The translations under genes were made by a program, and so were the position numbers. Below the pieces are notes generated by a model, which did no database searches, was not told where the DNA came from, and saw only the letters and a program-made list of their open reading frames with translations. Positions 48,740 through 64,000 of a stretch of DNA of 64,000 nucleotides are shown here, one piece after another. Position 1 is the stretch's first letter, and every line of letters begins with the position of its first letter. Origin of the DNA: Acidobacteriota bacterium (GTDB lineage Bacteria; Acidobacteriota; Blastocatellia; RBC074); NCBI GenBank assembly GCA_016715865.1, contig JADJXM010000010.1:1-64000 (forward strand). Reading direction: 5' to 3'.

Positions 48740-51309
48740 TGCTGTCGATGCTGCCGATACTTGTTGAAATCACGTGGAAGCAGTGGCGCCGGCACCGGCT
48801 CAGGACGCTGCTTACACTGCTCGGGATCGCGCTCGGAGTGAGCGTTCTTTTTGCTGTTCGCACTGCCAATCTGACGCTCCTCGCTTCGCTCAATGTGACG
48901 ATCGAGAAGCTCGCCGGCAAGGCAACACTCCAGATCGTCGGAAACGAAGGCGGCTTTCCCGAATCTGTCTGGGAAACTGTCAAGGATACCCCGGGAGTTT
49001 ACGTCGCTCAGCCTGTGATTGAAGTCCTCGGCAGCACCGCATACGAGGACGGTGGCAATTTGATGATCGTTGGCGTCGATATGCTCGGCGATCGCGAATT
49101 GCGCGAATATCAGTTCGATGAAGAGGGCAGCGAGATCGCTGATCCTCTGATCGCTCTTGCCCAGCCGGATTCCATTCTCATCTCCCGGACTTTCGCGGAG
49201 AGACACCAACTCAAGGACGGTGACAAACTTCCTCTTTACACGGCTCATGGAAAGAAGGACTTCATTGTCCGCGGTATCTTCAAGCCGGCGGGGATCGGCG
49301 AGGTTTTCGACGGACAGATCGCCGTCATGGATGTCTTCAATGCGCAGTTCATTTTCGGACGAGGCAGAAACATCGATCGCATCGATCTGATGAATGACAA
49401 GGAAGTCACTGTCGATGAGCTGCAGAAGAGGCTGCGTGAGCGGCTGCCCGCAGGGCTTGATGTGACGCGCCCGGCAGCGCGCGGGCAGGGAATCGAGAAT
49501 GCCATCTCAGCCATGAGCATCGGTATGACGGTGGCCAGTTTCATCGCCCTGCTGGTCGGAGTCTTCATCATCTTCAATACTTTCAGCATATCGGTCAACC
49601 AGCGCTGGAAGGAGATCGGAATCCTGCGTGCTCTTGGCGTCGAACGCGGTAAAGTTCAAGGGATGTTTCTGCTCGAAGCCATGTTGATGGGCGTGGTCGG
49701 CAGTCTGATCGGCGTGGCGCTTGGTTATATACTGGCCATCGGAGCCGAACGCGTCATGAGCGAGATCGCCGCCAAGGTCTTCAGCTATGTCGCTACTCAG
49801 CAGCCTCCGGTTTTCAGATTCGATTATGCGCTGACGTCATTCGTTATCGGTGTTGCTGCGTCCGTTGTCGGTGCTGTATTTCCTGCTCTCGCTGCATCAC
49901 GACTCAATCCGATTCTCGCCCTGCACAATATCGAGACCAGGCAGCGCGAAAACGTCCTCGGAAAAGGGCGAATCGTCGCAGGCGTGCTGCTGGTTATGCT
50001 GGGCCTCGGGTTGATCAGGTTTGGCCCAATGCGGGTTGGAATCAATTTTCAGTTCAGCTATGCGCTGCTCATGTTGCTGGGACTGATCATTCTGCTGCCC
50101 AAATTGTCAGAACTGACTGCCCGGGTGCTTCGTCCGGTCATGGATCGACTGTTCGGTTCAGTCGGAGTGATCGCCGTCGATACGATGATCCAGGCGCCGC
50201 GCAGGACCTCCGCCACCGTCGGAGCTCTCATGATTGGTCTCATGTTCGTCTTTTCAATGGGAGCATACGTGCGCAGTTATCAGCAGACCGTGTCACGCTG
50301 GATGGATCGGATGATCAACTCCGATCTGCTTATCTCGACATCTGAAATGGCGCGTTCAAGAACCTATCATTTCAGTCCTGAACTGAGCGGCAGGATTGCG
50401 ACACTTCCAGGAGTCATAAGTCTTGAAAACGCGCGAATTCTGTTCGTTCCCTATGCCGGCGATTCGATCGGGCTGGTTTCGCTCGAAATGGAAGGTTGGT
50501 TCGCACGCGTCAATGATGTGGTCGAAGATGCTGACGCCGGTGTAGCTCGCGAAAAGATGATCGCCGGAGATGGGATCCTGGCCTCTCGAAATTTCGCATC
50601 GAGATACGGTCTCAAAGTCGGAGATTCGATCAGGCTTGAGACTCCGACAGAGCCCTTCGAGCGGCCGATCGTCGGGCTCCTGGAAGATTACACCTCGGAA
50701 AAGGGATCTATCTTTATGGATCGCGCGCTCTATATAAAATTCTGGAACGATAACGCGGTCGACATGATCGAAGTCAATCTCAAGCCGGGCGTCGATGCCG
50801 GCACGGTCAAAAGAGAGATCGAGCGGCTGGTCAAGGGCGAGCATCGCGCTTTCGTCTATACCAATTCGGAATACAAGCGCTGGGTCATGAATCTGATCGA
50901 CGGATTTTTCGTTCTCAACTATATGCAGATGGCCATCGCGATCATCATCGCATCGCTCGGCATCATCAACTGCCTGCTCATTTCGGTTTCTGAAAGAAAG
51001 CGTGAACTGGGCGTTCTGCGCGCTATCGGCGGGCTGCGCAGTCAGATCGGCAGGATGATTATGCTCGAAGCCGCCTGCATCGCAATCGTCGGCCTGGTCG
51101 TCGGCGCTCTGGCCGGAATTCTGAATACATATTTCATGGTTCGAACGGCGGCAACGATGATCGGCGGATTTATCATTCCATTCAGATTTCCATTCGAAAT
51201 GGTGCTGATTGTACTGCCGGTGGTTCTGGTCATCTCGCTGGCCGCGGCGTGGTGGCCGGCTCGCAAGGCTGTCAGGATGCCCGTGATCGAGGCCATCGGA
51301 TACGAATAG
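48739..51309 (+). CDS. Double-FtsX ABC permease (LolC/E- or YbbP-like)
   Basis: This is an 856-residue permease with two FtsX modules. The first helix is near residue 20 (LRTLLTLLGIALGVSVLFAV), followed by a MacB_PCD domain, three helices at about 265-390 (QRWKEIGILRALGVERGKVQGMFLLEA), two more helices near 415-455, a second periplasmic domain, and three helices at 735-850 (ERKRELGVLRAIGGLRSQIGRMIMLEA). This ten-helix plan resembles YbbP-type permeases. A lipoprotein-sorting-like protein follows, which points to lipid or lipoprotein transport. Confidence 0.92.
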
Positions 51310-51333
51310 ATCACCCGGGATGCAGGTATATCA

Positions 51334-52118
51334 ATGACTATCAGGAAATCCATCTTACTGCTGCTTTTTTATCTGCCCTTGTCAGTGTTGATAATTGCTT
51401 CATCCGCCCCCGATGCGCGAAAGATAATGGAATTGGTCTATCAGCAGGATACGAGCAAAGATGCCACATGGCGGGCGGTCATGGATGTCATGGACAAGAA
51501 GGGAAATGTCCGTTCCAAGAAGTTCGTTTTTCGAAAGATCGGCTCGCTCGGAAACAGCAAGACGATCATCCGGTTCACGGATCCGGCAGAGGTGCGCGGC
51601 GTCGGACTGCTTTCGATCAATGAAGGCGGGACTGCGGACCGGCAGTGGATGTATACTCCGGCGATTCAGCGAATTCGTCGCATCGCAGCTCAGGAACGCC
51701 GTCAGAAATTTCTCGGCACCGACTTCACCAACGAGGATATGGCTGAGCGTGTTCTTGACGATTATACATACAAACTATTGAGCGAAGGTGAAATCGTCGA
51801 CGGTCGAAAGACGTATAAGATCGAAGGGCGACCGGTCTCGGCAGATAAATCCCAGTATGCATATGTCTATCTCTGGGTCCCGCACGACACACCATACACA
51901 GTGCTGGCCGAAATGTATGACAAGGAAGGACAGCGGCGGCGCATACTCAAAGCCACGCAGCTCGAAAGGATTTCAGGTATCTGGATTGCACGGCGACTCG
52001 AGATGAGCACTCCTCCCGATCAGACGAAGACGACGCTTGTCATCGGAGAAGTTAAATTCAACTCGGGTCTGAAGTCAGATGCATTCAACCGCGAGGCTCT
52101 CGAACGCCCTGACAATTT

Positions 52119-52122
<4 letters not shown>
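51334..52122 (+). CDS. Outer-membrane lipoprotein-sorting-like protein (LolA-like fold)
   Basis: This 262-residue exported protein (leader MTIRKSILLLLFYLPLSVLIIASS) matches proteins annotated as outer membrane lipoprotein-sorting proteins, an incomplete-barrel LolA/LolB-like fold. Typical segments are MELVYQQDTSKDATWRAVMDV, RIIRFTDPAEVRG-like wording and RQKFLGTDFTNEDMAER. It lies 24 bases after the ABC permease, so ATPase, permease and periplasmic carrier form one unit for moving a lipid or lipoprotein towards the outer membrane. Its TAA overlaps the stop of the convergent DUF1501 gene in the four bases TTAA. Confidence 0.88.
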
Positions 52123-53546
<1,424 letters not shown>

Positions 53547-53550
53547 GAGC

Positions 53551-56691
<3,141 letters not shown>

Positions 56692-57010
56692 GACGACCCG
56701 TTCGTTGTGACTGTGTGCGGCAGTCCGGTTTCGATATGCCCTGTTCTTTCAATTCAGTAATGAAAGAGGAATGATGTTTACGACGGGTTGTAGCTTACAT
56801 TCTGAAGTTGAGTGTTGACAAGGCATGGAACGCCGATGGAGCGCCGACCTCAAATACGCGGCATGCCGACAGGAGGTCGGCGTTCCCTCGGTGCTCCCTC
56901 GACGCTGAGATTGACGCGGATCGTCGTATGATAATAAAGTTCACAGACCAACAACCGGACAGAGCCGGTAGATTTTCGATTCACCTGATCAAAATTTCGA
57001 CGGAAAAACT
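56692..57010. other. Divergent gap between the two DUF1549 genes
   Basis: This 319-base region between two divergent paralogous genes holds the inverted repeat at 56823-56886 and otherwise no ORF that I believe. Both flanking start codons lack a good Shine-Dalgarno. Promoters must be here, but none is close enough to consensus to name. Confidence 0.45.
56823..56886. repeat. GGAACGCCGACCTC inverted repeat
   Basis: GGAGCGCCGACCTC (56838-56851) pairs with GAGGTCGGCGTTCC (56873-56886) with one mismatch. An additional left unit GGAACGCCGA (56827-56836) and a right unit CGGTGCTCC just beyond extend the pattern. The loop is 21 bases. It resembles in plan the CGGCGGC palindrome at 25807-25903 but differs in sequence. 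Confidence 0.7.
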
Positions 57011-59575
57011 ATGACGAAAGACGACAGTTGGAAAAGGTCTCTCAGGGTTGCAGTGATAATGCTGGTCATGGGCGGGCTTTTTGTTTTAGCGGGAACAGGC
57101 TTTCGTAATTCGCAAGCCGCACAACAAGACCCTCAACCATCCGAGCTCTTCAAGCAGAAAGTTTCAGGGATATTCGAGACTAACTGCCTGATGTGCCATG
57201 GTGCAAGGGTTCAGCGATCCGGCCTCGACTTGCGAACTGAAGAAGCAATTCTGAAAGGCGGAGTGCGCGGCCCAGCGGTCATTCCCGGAAAACCGGACCA
57301 GAGCCTGCTTTACAAGTTGATCAAACACCAGGCGGAGCCGGAAATGCCGATGGGCATGGATAAACTCAGCGAGACTGATGCCGTAGTCATCAGGAAGTGG
57401 ATCGAGGCTCTTCCCGCTGTGGGGATGACAATAGCTGCCGAGACGACGACCCCGGTTCGTCAGCCCGGTCACTCGATAACAGATCAGGACAGGAGTTTCT
57501 GGTCTTTCGTCAAACCGGTCACTCAGGCGATTCCAAAGGTCAATGACAGGAAATGGGTCAGGAACGAGATCGACAGTTTCATATTGAGCAGGCTTGAAGA
57601 GAACGGATTACAGCCTGCTCCTGAGGCAGATCCGCGAACGCTGCTGCGAAGAGTCTATTTCGACCTGACCGGGTTGCCTCCATCGCCGTCTGAAATGGGC
57701 GAGTTTTTGAGCAATCCATCCGATGAAGCCTACCGGCAGGTTGTTGAGAAACTGCTGGCAAGTCCTCGATACGGCGAGCGATGGGGACGTCACTGGCTTG
57801 ATCTGGCCAGATATGCCGACAGTGGGGGCTACGAATTTGACGTCGATCGCCCGAACGCATGGCGCTACCGTGATTATGTCATTCGGTCATTCAATGAAGA
57901 TAAACCATACGATTGGTTCATCCGCGAACAGCTTGCCAATGATCAATATAATCCAGGGGACGCCGAAGCCTTGATCGCCACGGGTTTTTGCCGGAACGGG
58001 CCGACGGTCGATAACGCGGATAATGAAGAGACCAGGATGGATGAACTCGACGATATGGTCGCGACGACATCTTCGGTCTTCCTCGGCCTGACGGTTGGAT
58101 GCGCGCGTTGCCACGATCACAAGTACGATCCGATTCCGCAACGCGATTATTACCGCATGCAGGCGGTCTTCTTTCCGTTTGAAAAAGCCGACCGCGTGCT
58201 GGCCTCGAAAGATGAGGTCGATGCCTTCAAAGCGAAACAGAAAGAGATCGATGCTCTGATCAGACCATACAGAACAAAGATCGCAGCCATCGAAAAACCT
58301 GTTCGCGAACGGTTGCTGGCTGAAAAGGTCGACTTTCATCTGAAGCTCGCGCAATCCACGGGTTCTCTTGAAGGAAGAAGCGTCGAGGAGTTTCGCGAGG
58401 AGACTGCAAAACGCTTTGCGAAAGACGTAAATTTGCAGGCCGAGGAGATTGAAGCTCTGCTTTCGCCGGAAGATCTGCGGGCTCGAAAAGAGATTCAAAA
58501 AGAGATCGAGCGGATCAATGCGACCCGTTCGGCAGCGCTCCCGGCAGTTATGGGAATAACCGACAAAGCTCAACCGGGCCAGGCTCATCTGCTGGTACGT
58601 GGAAACTGGCGCCAGAAGGGTGACGCTGTCGGTCCGGGATACCCCGCTCTGTTCTCGAACGGAGCAGACCTCGATCCAGTCAACAGGCGCCGTCAACTGG
58701 CTGAATGGATCGTCAACCCGGACAATCCTCTGACGGCTCGTGTCGCTGTCAATCGCATCTGGCAGTATCATTTCGGCAAGGGGCTTGTGCGGACGCCGAG
58801 CGATTTCGGCGCGACCGGAGACAGGCCGAGCCATCCCGAACTGCTTAACTGGCTGGCTGTTGAATTCGTCCGTCGTGGCTGGAGCTGGAAGCAGATGCAT
58901 CGCCTCATTCTGTTTTCGAATTCATACCGGCAATCCGGGGCCTTCAACAAAGCGGCTTCAGCTAAAGACCCTGAGAACAAACTGGTCTGGCGCTTCAGCC
59001 CGCGCCGTCTCGAAGCTGAAAGCATTCGCGATACGATCCTTGCCGTGAGCGGCAAGCTGAACCTTCAAATGTTCGGGCCGGGCATTTACCCGCGAATCGA
59101 TCCGGATGTGGTCAATACCGGATCACGTCCCCGATGGCCGCTCGACGCAAAGGAAGGCCCCGATGTCTGGCGGCGCAGCATTTACATCTTCGTCAAGCGC
59201 TCAGTGCTGGTGCCGCTGATCGAAGTCTATGATTGTCCAGTAACAACTGTCTCGGCGCCTTCGCGTCCTGTCTCGACCGTTTCGCCCCAGGCGCTTGCGC
59301 TCATGAATAATGAATTCGTCCTTGAACAGGCTGGCTATTTCGCCGAACGCGTCGTTGCCGAAGCAGGCGCCAATCGGGATCGACAGGTCGAGACTGCCTG
59401 GCGATTGGCATTCGGAAGAAGGCCGGGTGCTCGTGAAATGATATGGTCGAAGAGCTTTCTGCAGTCGCAAATCGATGGTTACGTTAAACGCAACGATGCT
59501 CATGCTCGTAGATCGGCGCTCCGCGATTTCTGTCACGCGCTCTTCAATGCAAATGAGTTCATCTATGTGGATTGA
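57011..59575 (+). CDS. PSCyt1-DUF1549-DUF1553 protein without a DUF1501 partner
   Basis: This is an 854-residue exported protein (leader to about residue 37). PSCyt1 occupies residues 40-135 with CLMCHG and MPMGM. DUF1549 spans 175-385 with YGERWGRHWLDLARYADSGG and a second CxxCH, CARCHDHKYDP. A charged, coiled-coil-like helical region follows (395-520), and then DUF1553 (560-830, TARVAVNRIWQYHFGKGLV). It is a distant paralogue of the divergent gene at 53551-56691 but lacks that protein's beta-rich insert. It is followed after 14 bases by a DAO flavoenzyme rather than DUF1501. Confidence 0.92.
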   Translation: MTKDDSWKRSLRVAVIMLVMGGLFVLAGTGFRNSQAAQQDPQPSELFKQKVSGIFETNCLMCHGARVQRSGLDLRTEEAILKGGVRGPAVIPGKPDQSLLYKLIKHQAEPEMPMGMDKLSETDAVVIRKWIEALPAVGMTIAAETTTPVRQPGHSITDQDRSFWSFVKPVTQAIPKVNDRKWVRNEIDSFILSRLEENGLQPAPEADPRTLLRRVYFDLTGLPPSPSEMGEFLSNPSDEAYRQVVEKLLASPRYGERWGRHWLDLARYADSGGYEFDVDRPNAWRYRDYVIRSFNEDKPYDWFIREQLANDQYNPGDAEALIATGFCRNGPTVDNADNEETRMDELDDMVATTSSVFLGLTVGCARCHDHKYDPIPQRDYYRMQAVFFPFEKADRVLASKDEVDAFKAKQKEIDALIRPYRTKIAAIEKPVRERLLAEKVDFHLKLAQSTGSLEGRSVEEFREETAKRFAKDVNLQAEEIEALLSPEDLRARKEIQKEIERINATRSAALPAVMGITDKAQPGQAHLLVRGNWRQKGDAVGPGYPALFSNGADLDPVNRRRQLAEWIVNPDNPLTARVAVNRIWQYHFGKGLVRTPSDFGATGDRPSHPELLNWLAVEFVRRGWSWKQMHRLILFSNSYRQSGAFNKAASAKDPENKLVWRFSPRRLEAESIRDTILAVSGKLNLQMFGPGIYPRIDPDVVNTGSRPRWPLDAKEGPDVWRRSIYIFVKRSVLVPLIEVYDCPVTTVSAPSRPVSTVSPQALALMNNEFVLEQAGYFAERVVAEAGANRDRQVETAWRLAFGRRPGAREMIWSKSFLQSQIDGYVKRNDAHARRSALRDFCHALFNANEFIYVD

Positions 59576-59589
59576 GAAGGAGAAACTGA

Positions 59590-60750
59590 ATGTCTGAAAC
59601 CGCGGAAGTGGTCATCATCGGCGGCGGAATAGTCGGTTCCAGCGTGGCATATAACCTTGCCAGGCAGGGCTGCACTGATGTTGTGATCATCGAGCGTGAA
59701 GAGAAACAGGGGCTTGGATCGACCAGCAAGAGCATGGGTGGGGTTCGCGCTCAATTTGCTACTCCAATCAATATTCAGATGTCGATCTATTCAATCGATT
59801 TCTTCTCGCGTTTTGAGGAAGAGACCGGCCACACCGCCGATTATCGCGCTCACGGTTATCTGTTCGCGGCCACGACTGATGCTCATCTGAATTACCTGCG
59901 AGAAAATCAGGAGAAGCAGCGTGCATTCGGTCTCGACAATGCTGTCATGGTTACTCGCGATGAGATCGTCGAGATGATTCCACAACTCATGGCCGATGAC
60001 ATAATTGGTGGGAGCTATTGTCCGACTGACGGATTCGTCGACCCCAACAGTGTACTGACTGGTTTTTCAAGATCCGCACGAGAGCGCGGCGTCAGGCTGC
60101 AACTGGATACTGAAGTCACAGGACTATCAGTCGAAGACGGTGCAATCAGGGGTGTCAAAACAAACAAGGGCGAGATTGCGGCTAACAAGGTCGTCAATGC
60201 CGCAGGGCCGTGGGCGGCCGGATTGGCTGGGATGGCCGGCGCCCGACTACCTGTCACGCCACTCCGTCGCCAGATAGTCAAGACCCAGCGCTGCGACTTC
60301 CTTCCGGCGAAATTCCCGATGCTGATCGATATGTCGACGGGGTTTCATTTCCGCCGCGAAGGCGATGCGATTTTGATGGCCTGGCCGGATGATGAAGAAA
60401 CGCCTGGTTTCAAAACGGCCTTCACACCGGAATTCATCGAAAAGATACTGATACATGCCGTCAATCGCGTTCCTCAATTCGCCGACCTGGGAGTCAATCC
60501 TCATCAATGCTGGGCTGGAATGTATGAGGTCTCACCTGATCACCACGCCATCATCGGGCAGGACCCTGGCGTCCGCGGTCTGTTCTATGCCAACGGATTC
60601 AGCGGCCATGGTGTCATGCATTCGCCGGCTTCCGGACGGATTGTGGCCGATCTCATCCTGCACGGAAGATGCGATGTGCTTGACGCAACTCCACTCGGCG
60701 TCGAGCGATTTGCAGAAGGCCGGCTGCTCGAAGAGACCGCAGTTCTTTAA
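59590..60750 (+). CDS. FAD-dependent oxidoreductase of the DAO (glycine/sarcosine oxidase-like) family
   Basis: This is a 386-residue flavoenzyme. The FAD motif VVIIGGGIVGSSVAYNLARQG is at the N-terminus, then STSKSMGGVRAQF where covalent or close FAD contacts occur in relatives. A second FAD contact is VVNAAGPWAAGLA near 205, and the C-terminal GLFYANGFSGHGVMHSPASG is typical of sarcosine and dimethylglycine oxidases or dehydrogenases. The protein has no signal peptide, so it is cytosolic. It follows the DUF1549 gene by 14 bases with GGAG upstream, so they are probably co-transcribed. The substrate is likely an N-methyl or D-amino acid, inferred only. Confidence 0.9.
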   Translation: MSETAEVVIIGGGIVGSSVAYNLARQGCTDVVIIEREEKQGLGSTSKSMGGVRAQFATPINIQMSIYSIDFFSRFEEETGHTADYRAHGYLFAATTDAHLNYLRENQEKQRAFGLDNAVMVTRDEIVEMIPQLMADDIIGGSYCPTDGFVDPNSVLTGFSRSARERGVRLQLDTEVTGLSVEDGAIRGVKTNKGEIAANKVVNAAGPWAAGLAGMAGARLPVTPLRRQIVKTQRCDFLPAKFPMLIDMSTGFHFRREGDAILMAWPDDEETPGFKTAFTPEFIEKILIHAVNRVPQFADLGVNPHQCWAGMYEVSPDHHAIIGQDPGVRGLFYANGFSGHGVMHSPASGRIVADLILHGRCDVLDATPLGVERFAEGRLLEETAVL

Positions 60751-60842
60751 TTCAAGAATTGACGTTTGCAGTCACTGATTTTGGGGCGTATCTTATTAAT
60801 AGTCGGAAGTACTTATTAACCTCAAAATATGTGAGGACAGTC

Positions 60843-62363
60843 ATGAAAAAGATCTATCAAATTACAGGAGTGTTTATTATCCTGATCACGCTGGTTGCCG
60901 GCGTGCAGGCTCAGCGAGGTCGAGGTCAGGGACAGGCCAGCGATATTGAACGGGAACTAATCCGTCGCGAACTGCAAACGCGCATCTCGACCGAACGTCG
61001 AGGCAACGTCACCGTCAGGATCGAAACAGCCGATTCGTTTTATGTCACCAATCGTGAACATGAGATTCGCGGCAGGGCTATGGTGGTGGTTCGAGGCAGC
61101 AGGGAAGAGCAAGTCACCTATACCGCGGTCATCAATTCACAGAATCGTCGATTGAACAGCCTTAATTACCAGTTCGATCGTGGGATTTATAATCCGACCC
61201 CGGATTATAACCGCCCGCAATCGGGTGTAGTCAGGACCGGTCGTTACCAGATTCAACTGGTCGCGACCAACCGCATGCTCGCTGCCGGCCCGAACAACAC
61301 GGTCGTTCAATCGAGTGCTCGAAACACGAGCAACCAGCAGTGGGATATCGAGGATGCAGGTAATGGATTGTATTACATTCGCTCTGCCGCGACCGGTGAT
61401 GCGATGACCGTCAGAGGCGGCCTGCGCAGCGGTTCAACGATCGTCCTCTCACGCGGGCAATATAACGTCAACGAGCAGCTCTGGCAGATCGTCGCCGGCA
61501 ATGATAACAGCTTTTTTATCCTCGCCGGTAACAACTTGTCGCTGGACTCTCCGAGCAATGCACGACGTGAAGGAGGCCGGATACAACTGTATGGGCGGAA
61601 TGAGGGAACCAACCAGCGCTTCAGGCTGACTCTGGTCAGCGGTTATAATGACGACTACGGCAACCGTCCACGCAACCGTCCAGGCAATTTTCCAGGTAAT
61701 ATCCCAGGACAAGGTGGGAGCGCTTACGGCTCAGGGCAATTGACCTGGTCCGGACGCGTCGATAACGAGATTCATCTCGAGATTCGCGGCAATCGCGTCA
61801 CTGAAAGGCGCCTGTCCGGTCAACCGACGTACAACGCCAATTATCGTTTCAGTTCACCGCTGCCACAGACGAACTTGAATGTCTCAGTTGAAAAACGACA
61901 AGGCAGAGGCGATGTCGATGTTATCCAACAACCGTCATCGAGCAATCGATACACTGCTGTCATCCGCATTCGAGACCGGGATGCCGGCGCGGACGATTAC
62001 CAGATCGAAGTCTTGTGGGACACAGGCAACTTGCAGGGTAATATCCCGGGACAAGGTGGAGGCGCCTATGGCTCAGGGCAAATGACCTGGTCCGGACGGG
62101 TCGATGACGAGATTCACCTCCAGATTCGCGGCAACCGCGTCACCGAAAGGCGTCTTTCCGGCCAGCCGACGTACAACGCCAATTATCGTTTCAGTTCACA
62201 GATGCCCCTCACGAACTTGAATGTCAGAGTGGAAAAACGACGAGGCCGAGGCGATGTCGATGTTATCCAGCAGCCGTCATCGAATAATCGATACACTGCT
62301 ATCATCCGCATTCGAGACCGGGATGGCGGTGCGGACGATTACCAGATCGAGGTCATCTGGTAG
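60843..62363 (+). CDS. Secreted ricin-type lectin protein with two nearly identical C-terminal domains
   Basis: This protein has 506 residues from ATG 60843 (GTGAGGAC upstream); the frame opens at 60759, but only 60843 gives the signal peptide MKKIYQITGVFIILITLVAG. After a Gly/Gln/Arg-rich stretch comes a 100-residue domain of unknown type, then a ricin B-like beta-trefoil (about 140-275, with QQWDIEDAGNG, EQLWQIVAGNDNSF and NQRFRLTLV as its repeats). Two copies of a 100-residue beta domain (LTWSGRVDNEIHLEIRGNRV...) follow, linked by GNIPGQGG-type spacers. Carbohydrate binding is inferred from the trefoil. A CACAGAG hairpin follows the stop. Confidence 0.82.
   Translation: MKKIYQITGVFIILITLVAGVQAQRGRGQGQASDIERELIRRELQTRISTERRGNVTVRIETADSFYVTNREHEIRGRAMVVVRGSREEQVTYTAVINSQNRRLNSLNYQFDRGIYNPTPDYNRPQSGVVRTGRYQIQLVATNRMLAAGPNNTVVQSSARNTSNQQWDIEDAGNGLYYIRSAATGDAMTVRGGLRSGSTIVLSRGQYNVNEQLWQIVAGNDNSFFILAGNNLSLDSPSNARREGGRIQLYGRNEGTNQRFRLTLVSGYNDDYGNRPRNRPGNFPGNIPGQGGSAYGSGQLTWSGRVDNEIHLEIRGNRVTERRLSGQPTYNANYRFSSPLPQTNLNVSVEKRQGRGDVDVIQQPSSSNRYTAVIRIRDRDAGADDYQIEVLWDTGNLQGNIPGQGGGAYGSGQMTWSGRVDDEIHLQIRGNRVTERRLSGQPTYNANYRFSSQMPLTNLNVRVEKRRGRGDVDVIQQPSSNNRYTAIIRIRDRDGGADDYQIEVIW
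61695..62363 (+). repeat. 342-bp in-frame tandem duplication
   Basis: The segment from 61695 recurs from 62037 with a period of 342 bases (114 codons). The copies are highly similar at DNA level, with scattered mostly synonymous changes. This indicates a recent duplication or ongoing gene conversion. The unit includes the GNIPGQGG linker and one whole beta domain. Confidence 0.9.
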
Positions 62364-62382
62364 AATAGTCTGTATTAACTCA

Positions 62383-62430
<48 letters not shown>

Positions 62431-62499
62431 ATCACAAAGGGATAACTTTTTCATCTTCTGTGGAACCTTAGGCTCTATGTTTATATTTCGTGGATGAAT

Positions 62500-63690
<1,191 letters not shown>

Positions 63691-63702
63691 ATCTGGTCCG
63701 AT

Positions 63703-64000
63703 TTAAACCGCAAATTCCGCAACTACAGGAGCGTGATCCGAAGGTTTTTCCATGGCGCGTGGAATCTTGTCTATCCAGGCCTCAATACTTTTTTCGGCCA
63801 GTGATCTGGTCGCCCAGACGTGATCAATGCGCAGTCCGTGGTTTCGCCTGAATCCACCGCCGCGGTAATCCCACCACGAGAAAAACCCCTTTTCGTCATG
63901 ATGTTTGCGAAAAACGTCCTCGAATCCCCAATCCCTGATCGATTTCAGGGCGGACCGCTCTGCTTCGCTGCATAAAATTTTTCCCGCCCACAGGACTGGA
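63703..64000 (-). CDS. xthA: Exodeoxyribonuclease III (XthA-type), C-terminal 98 residues
   Basis: Only the 3' part lies in the window; the gene continues beyond 64000. The visible protein reads ILCSEAERSALKSI, WGFEDVFRKHH, FFSWWDYRGGGFRRNHGLRIDHV and ends with EKPSDHAPVVAEFAV. These are the signatures of the exonuclease III/AP endonuclease family, with the catalytic Asp in RIDHV and the SDHAP His-Asp dyad intact. It acts on abasic sites and 3' ends in base excision repair in the cytoplasm. Confidence 0.92.
   Translation of the reverse strand, partial: PVLWAGKILCSEAERSALKSIRDWGFEDVFRKHHDEKGFFSWWDYRGGGFRRNHGLRIDHVWATRSLAEKSIEAWIDKIPRAMEKPSDHAPVVAEFAV

Overview
The window is a chromosomal segment of a Gram-negative bacterium, most likely an Acidobacteriota member of the Blastocatellia/Solibacter type. 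This placement is inferred from gene content. The main evidence is a Solibacter-type C-terminal domain (TIGR03437-like) on a large BNR/BACON protein at 18686-22225. Supporting it are an Oar-like TonB-dependent receptor with an N-terminal carboxypeptidase-regulatory domain, an FG-GAP/UnbV (CRTAC1-like) protein, DUF1549/DUF1553/DUF1501 'planctomycete cytochrome' proteins, and long TPR proteins. No rRNA, tRNA, CRISPR array, phage gene or transposase was found. Coding density is high and base composition is moderately GC-rich throughout.

Layout. (1) 2-7560, plus strand: end of an operon for a group-4-hydrogenase-like membrane complex (HyfB-like x2, HyfC, HyfE, HyfF, HyfG-like). The large subunit has lost all four NiFe-ligand cysteines, so it is an energy-converting-hydrogenase-related (Ehr-type) complex rather than a hydrogenase. 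(2) 7637-10460: methionine genes metY-metX on the minus strand, led by a recognisable SAM-II riboswitch followed by an intrinsic terminator. A divergent M67/JAMM peptidase gene (10461-11189) appears to be leaderless. (3) 11251-18061, minus strand: tight five-gene run SDR, unknown secreted protein, APC permease, secreted methyltransferase, and a two-transporter Ni/Co fusion with an EF-hand. (4) 18523-33185: surface and secreted proteins (BNR/BACON protein with an apparent frameshift, CRTAC1-like, tandem alpha/beta hydrolase, patatin-barrel protein, glycine-zipper lipoprotein, two divergent TPR proteins). (5) 33220-44037: TonB receptor, ferredoxin-NADP reductase-like flavoprotein, HSL esterase, two FtsX/MacB permeases without an ATPase, MFS transporter. 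(6) 44058-52122: DPP-IV peptidase, CusF/HMBD copper protein, then an ABC ATPase, double-FtsX permease and lipoprotein-sorting-like protein that form a Lol/MacB-like unit. (7) 52119-60750: a DUF1549 plus DUF1501 pair facing a second DUF1549/DUF1553 gene followed by a DAO flavoenzyme. (8) 60843-64000: ricin-lectin protein with a duplicated 114-residue domain, a NagX/HGSNAT-like acyltransferase, and the end of exonuclease III.

The most unusual property is what lies between the genes. Roughly half of the longer intergenic gaps carry an inverted-repeat hairpin, and at least nine unrelated sequence families are used. Examples are GCCAAG-unit arms, GCAAAG-unit arms, 7-nt-period AAGTTGA/TTTCTAC arms, CACAGAG arms, CTGGGAGCGCAGGC palindromes and CGGCGGC palindromes. 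Several families recur within the window. One element supplies the first codons of the patatin gene and another supplies the last codons and stop of the CRTAC1-like gene. None is associated with a transposase here. I regard this multi-family hairpin system, the cysteine-less hydrogenase-like complex and the SAM-II riboswitch as the observations most worth following up.
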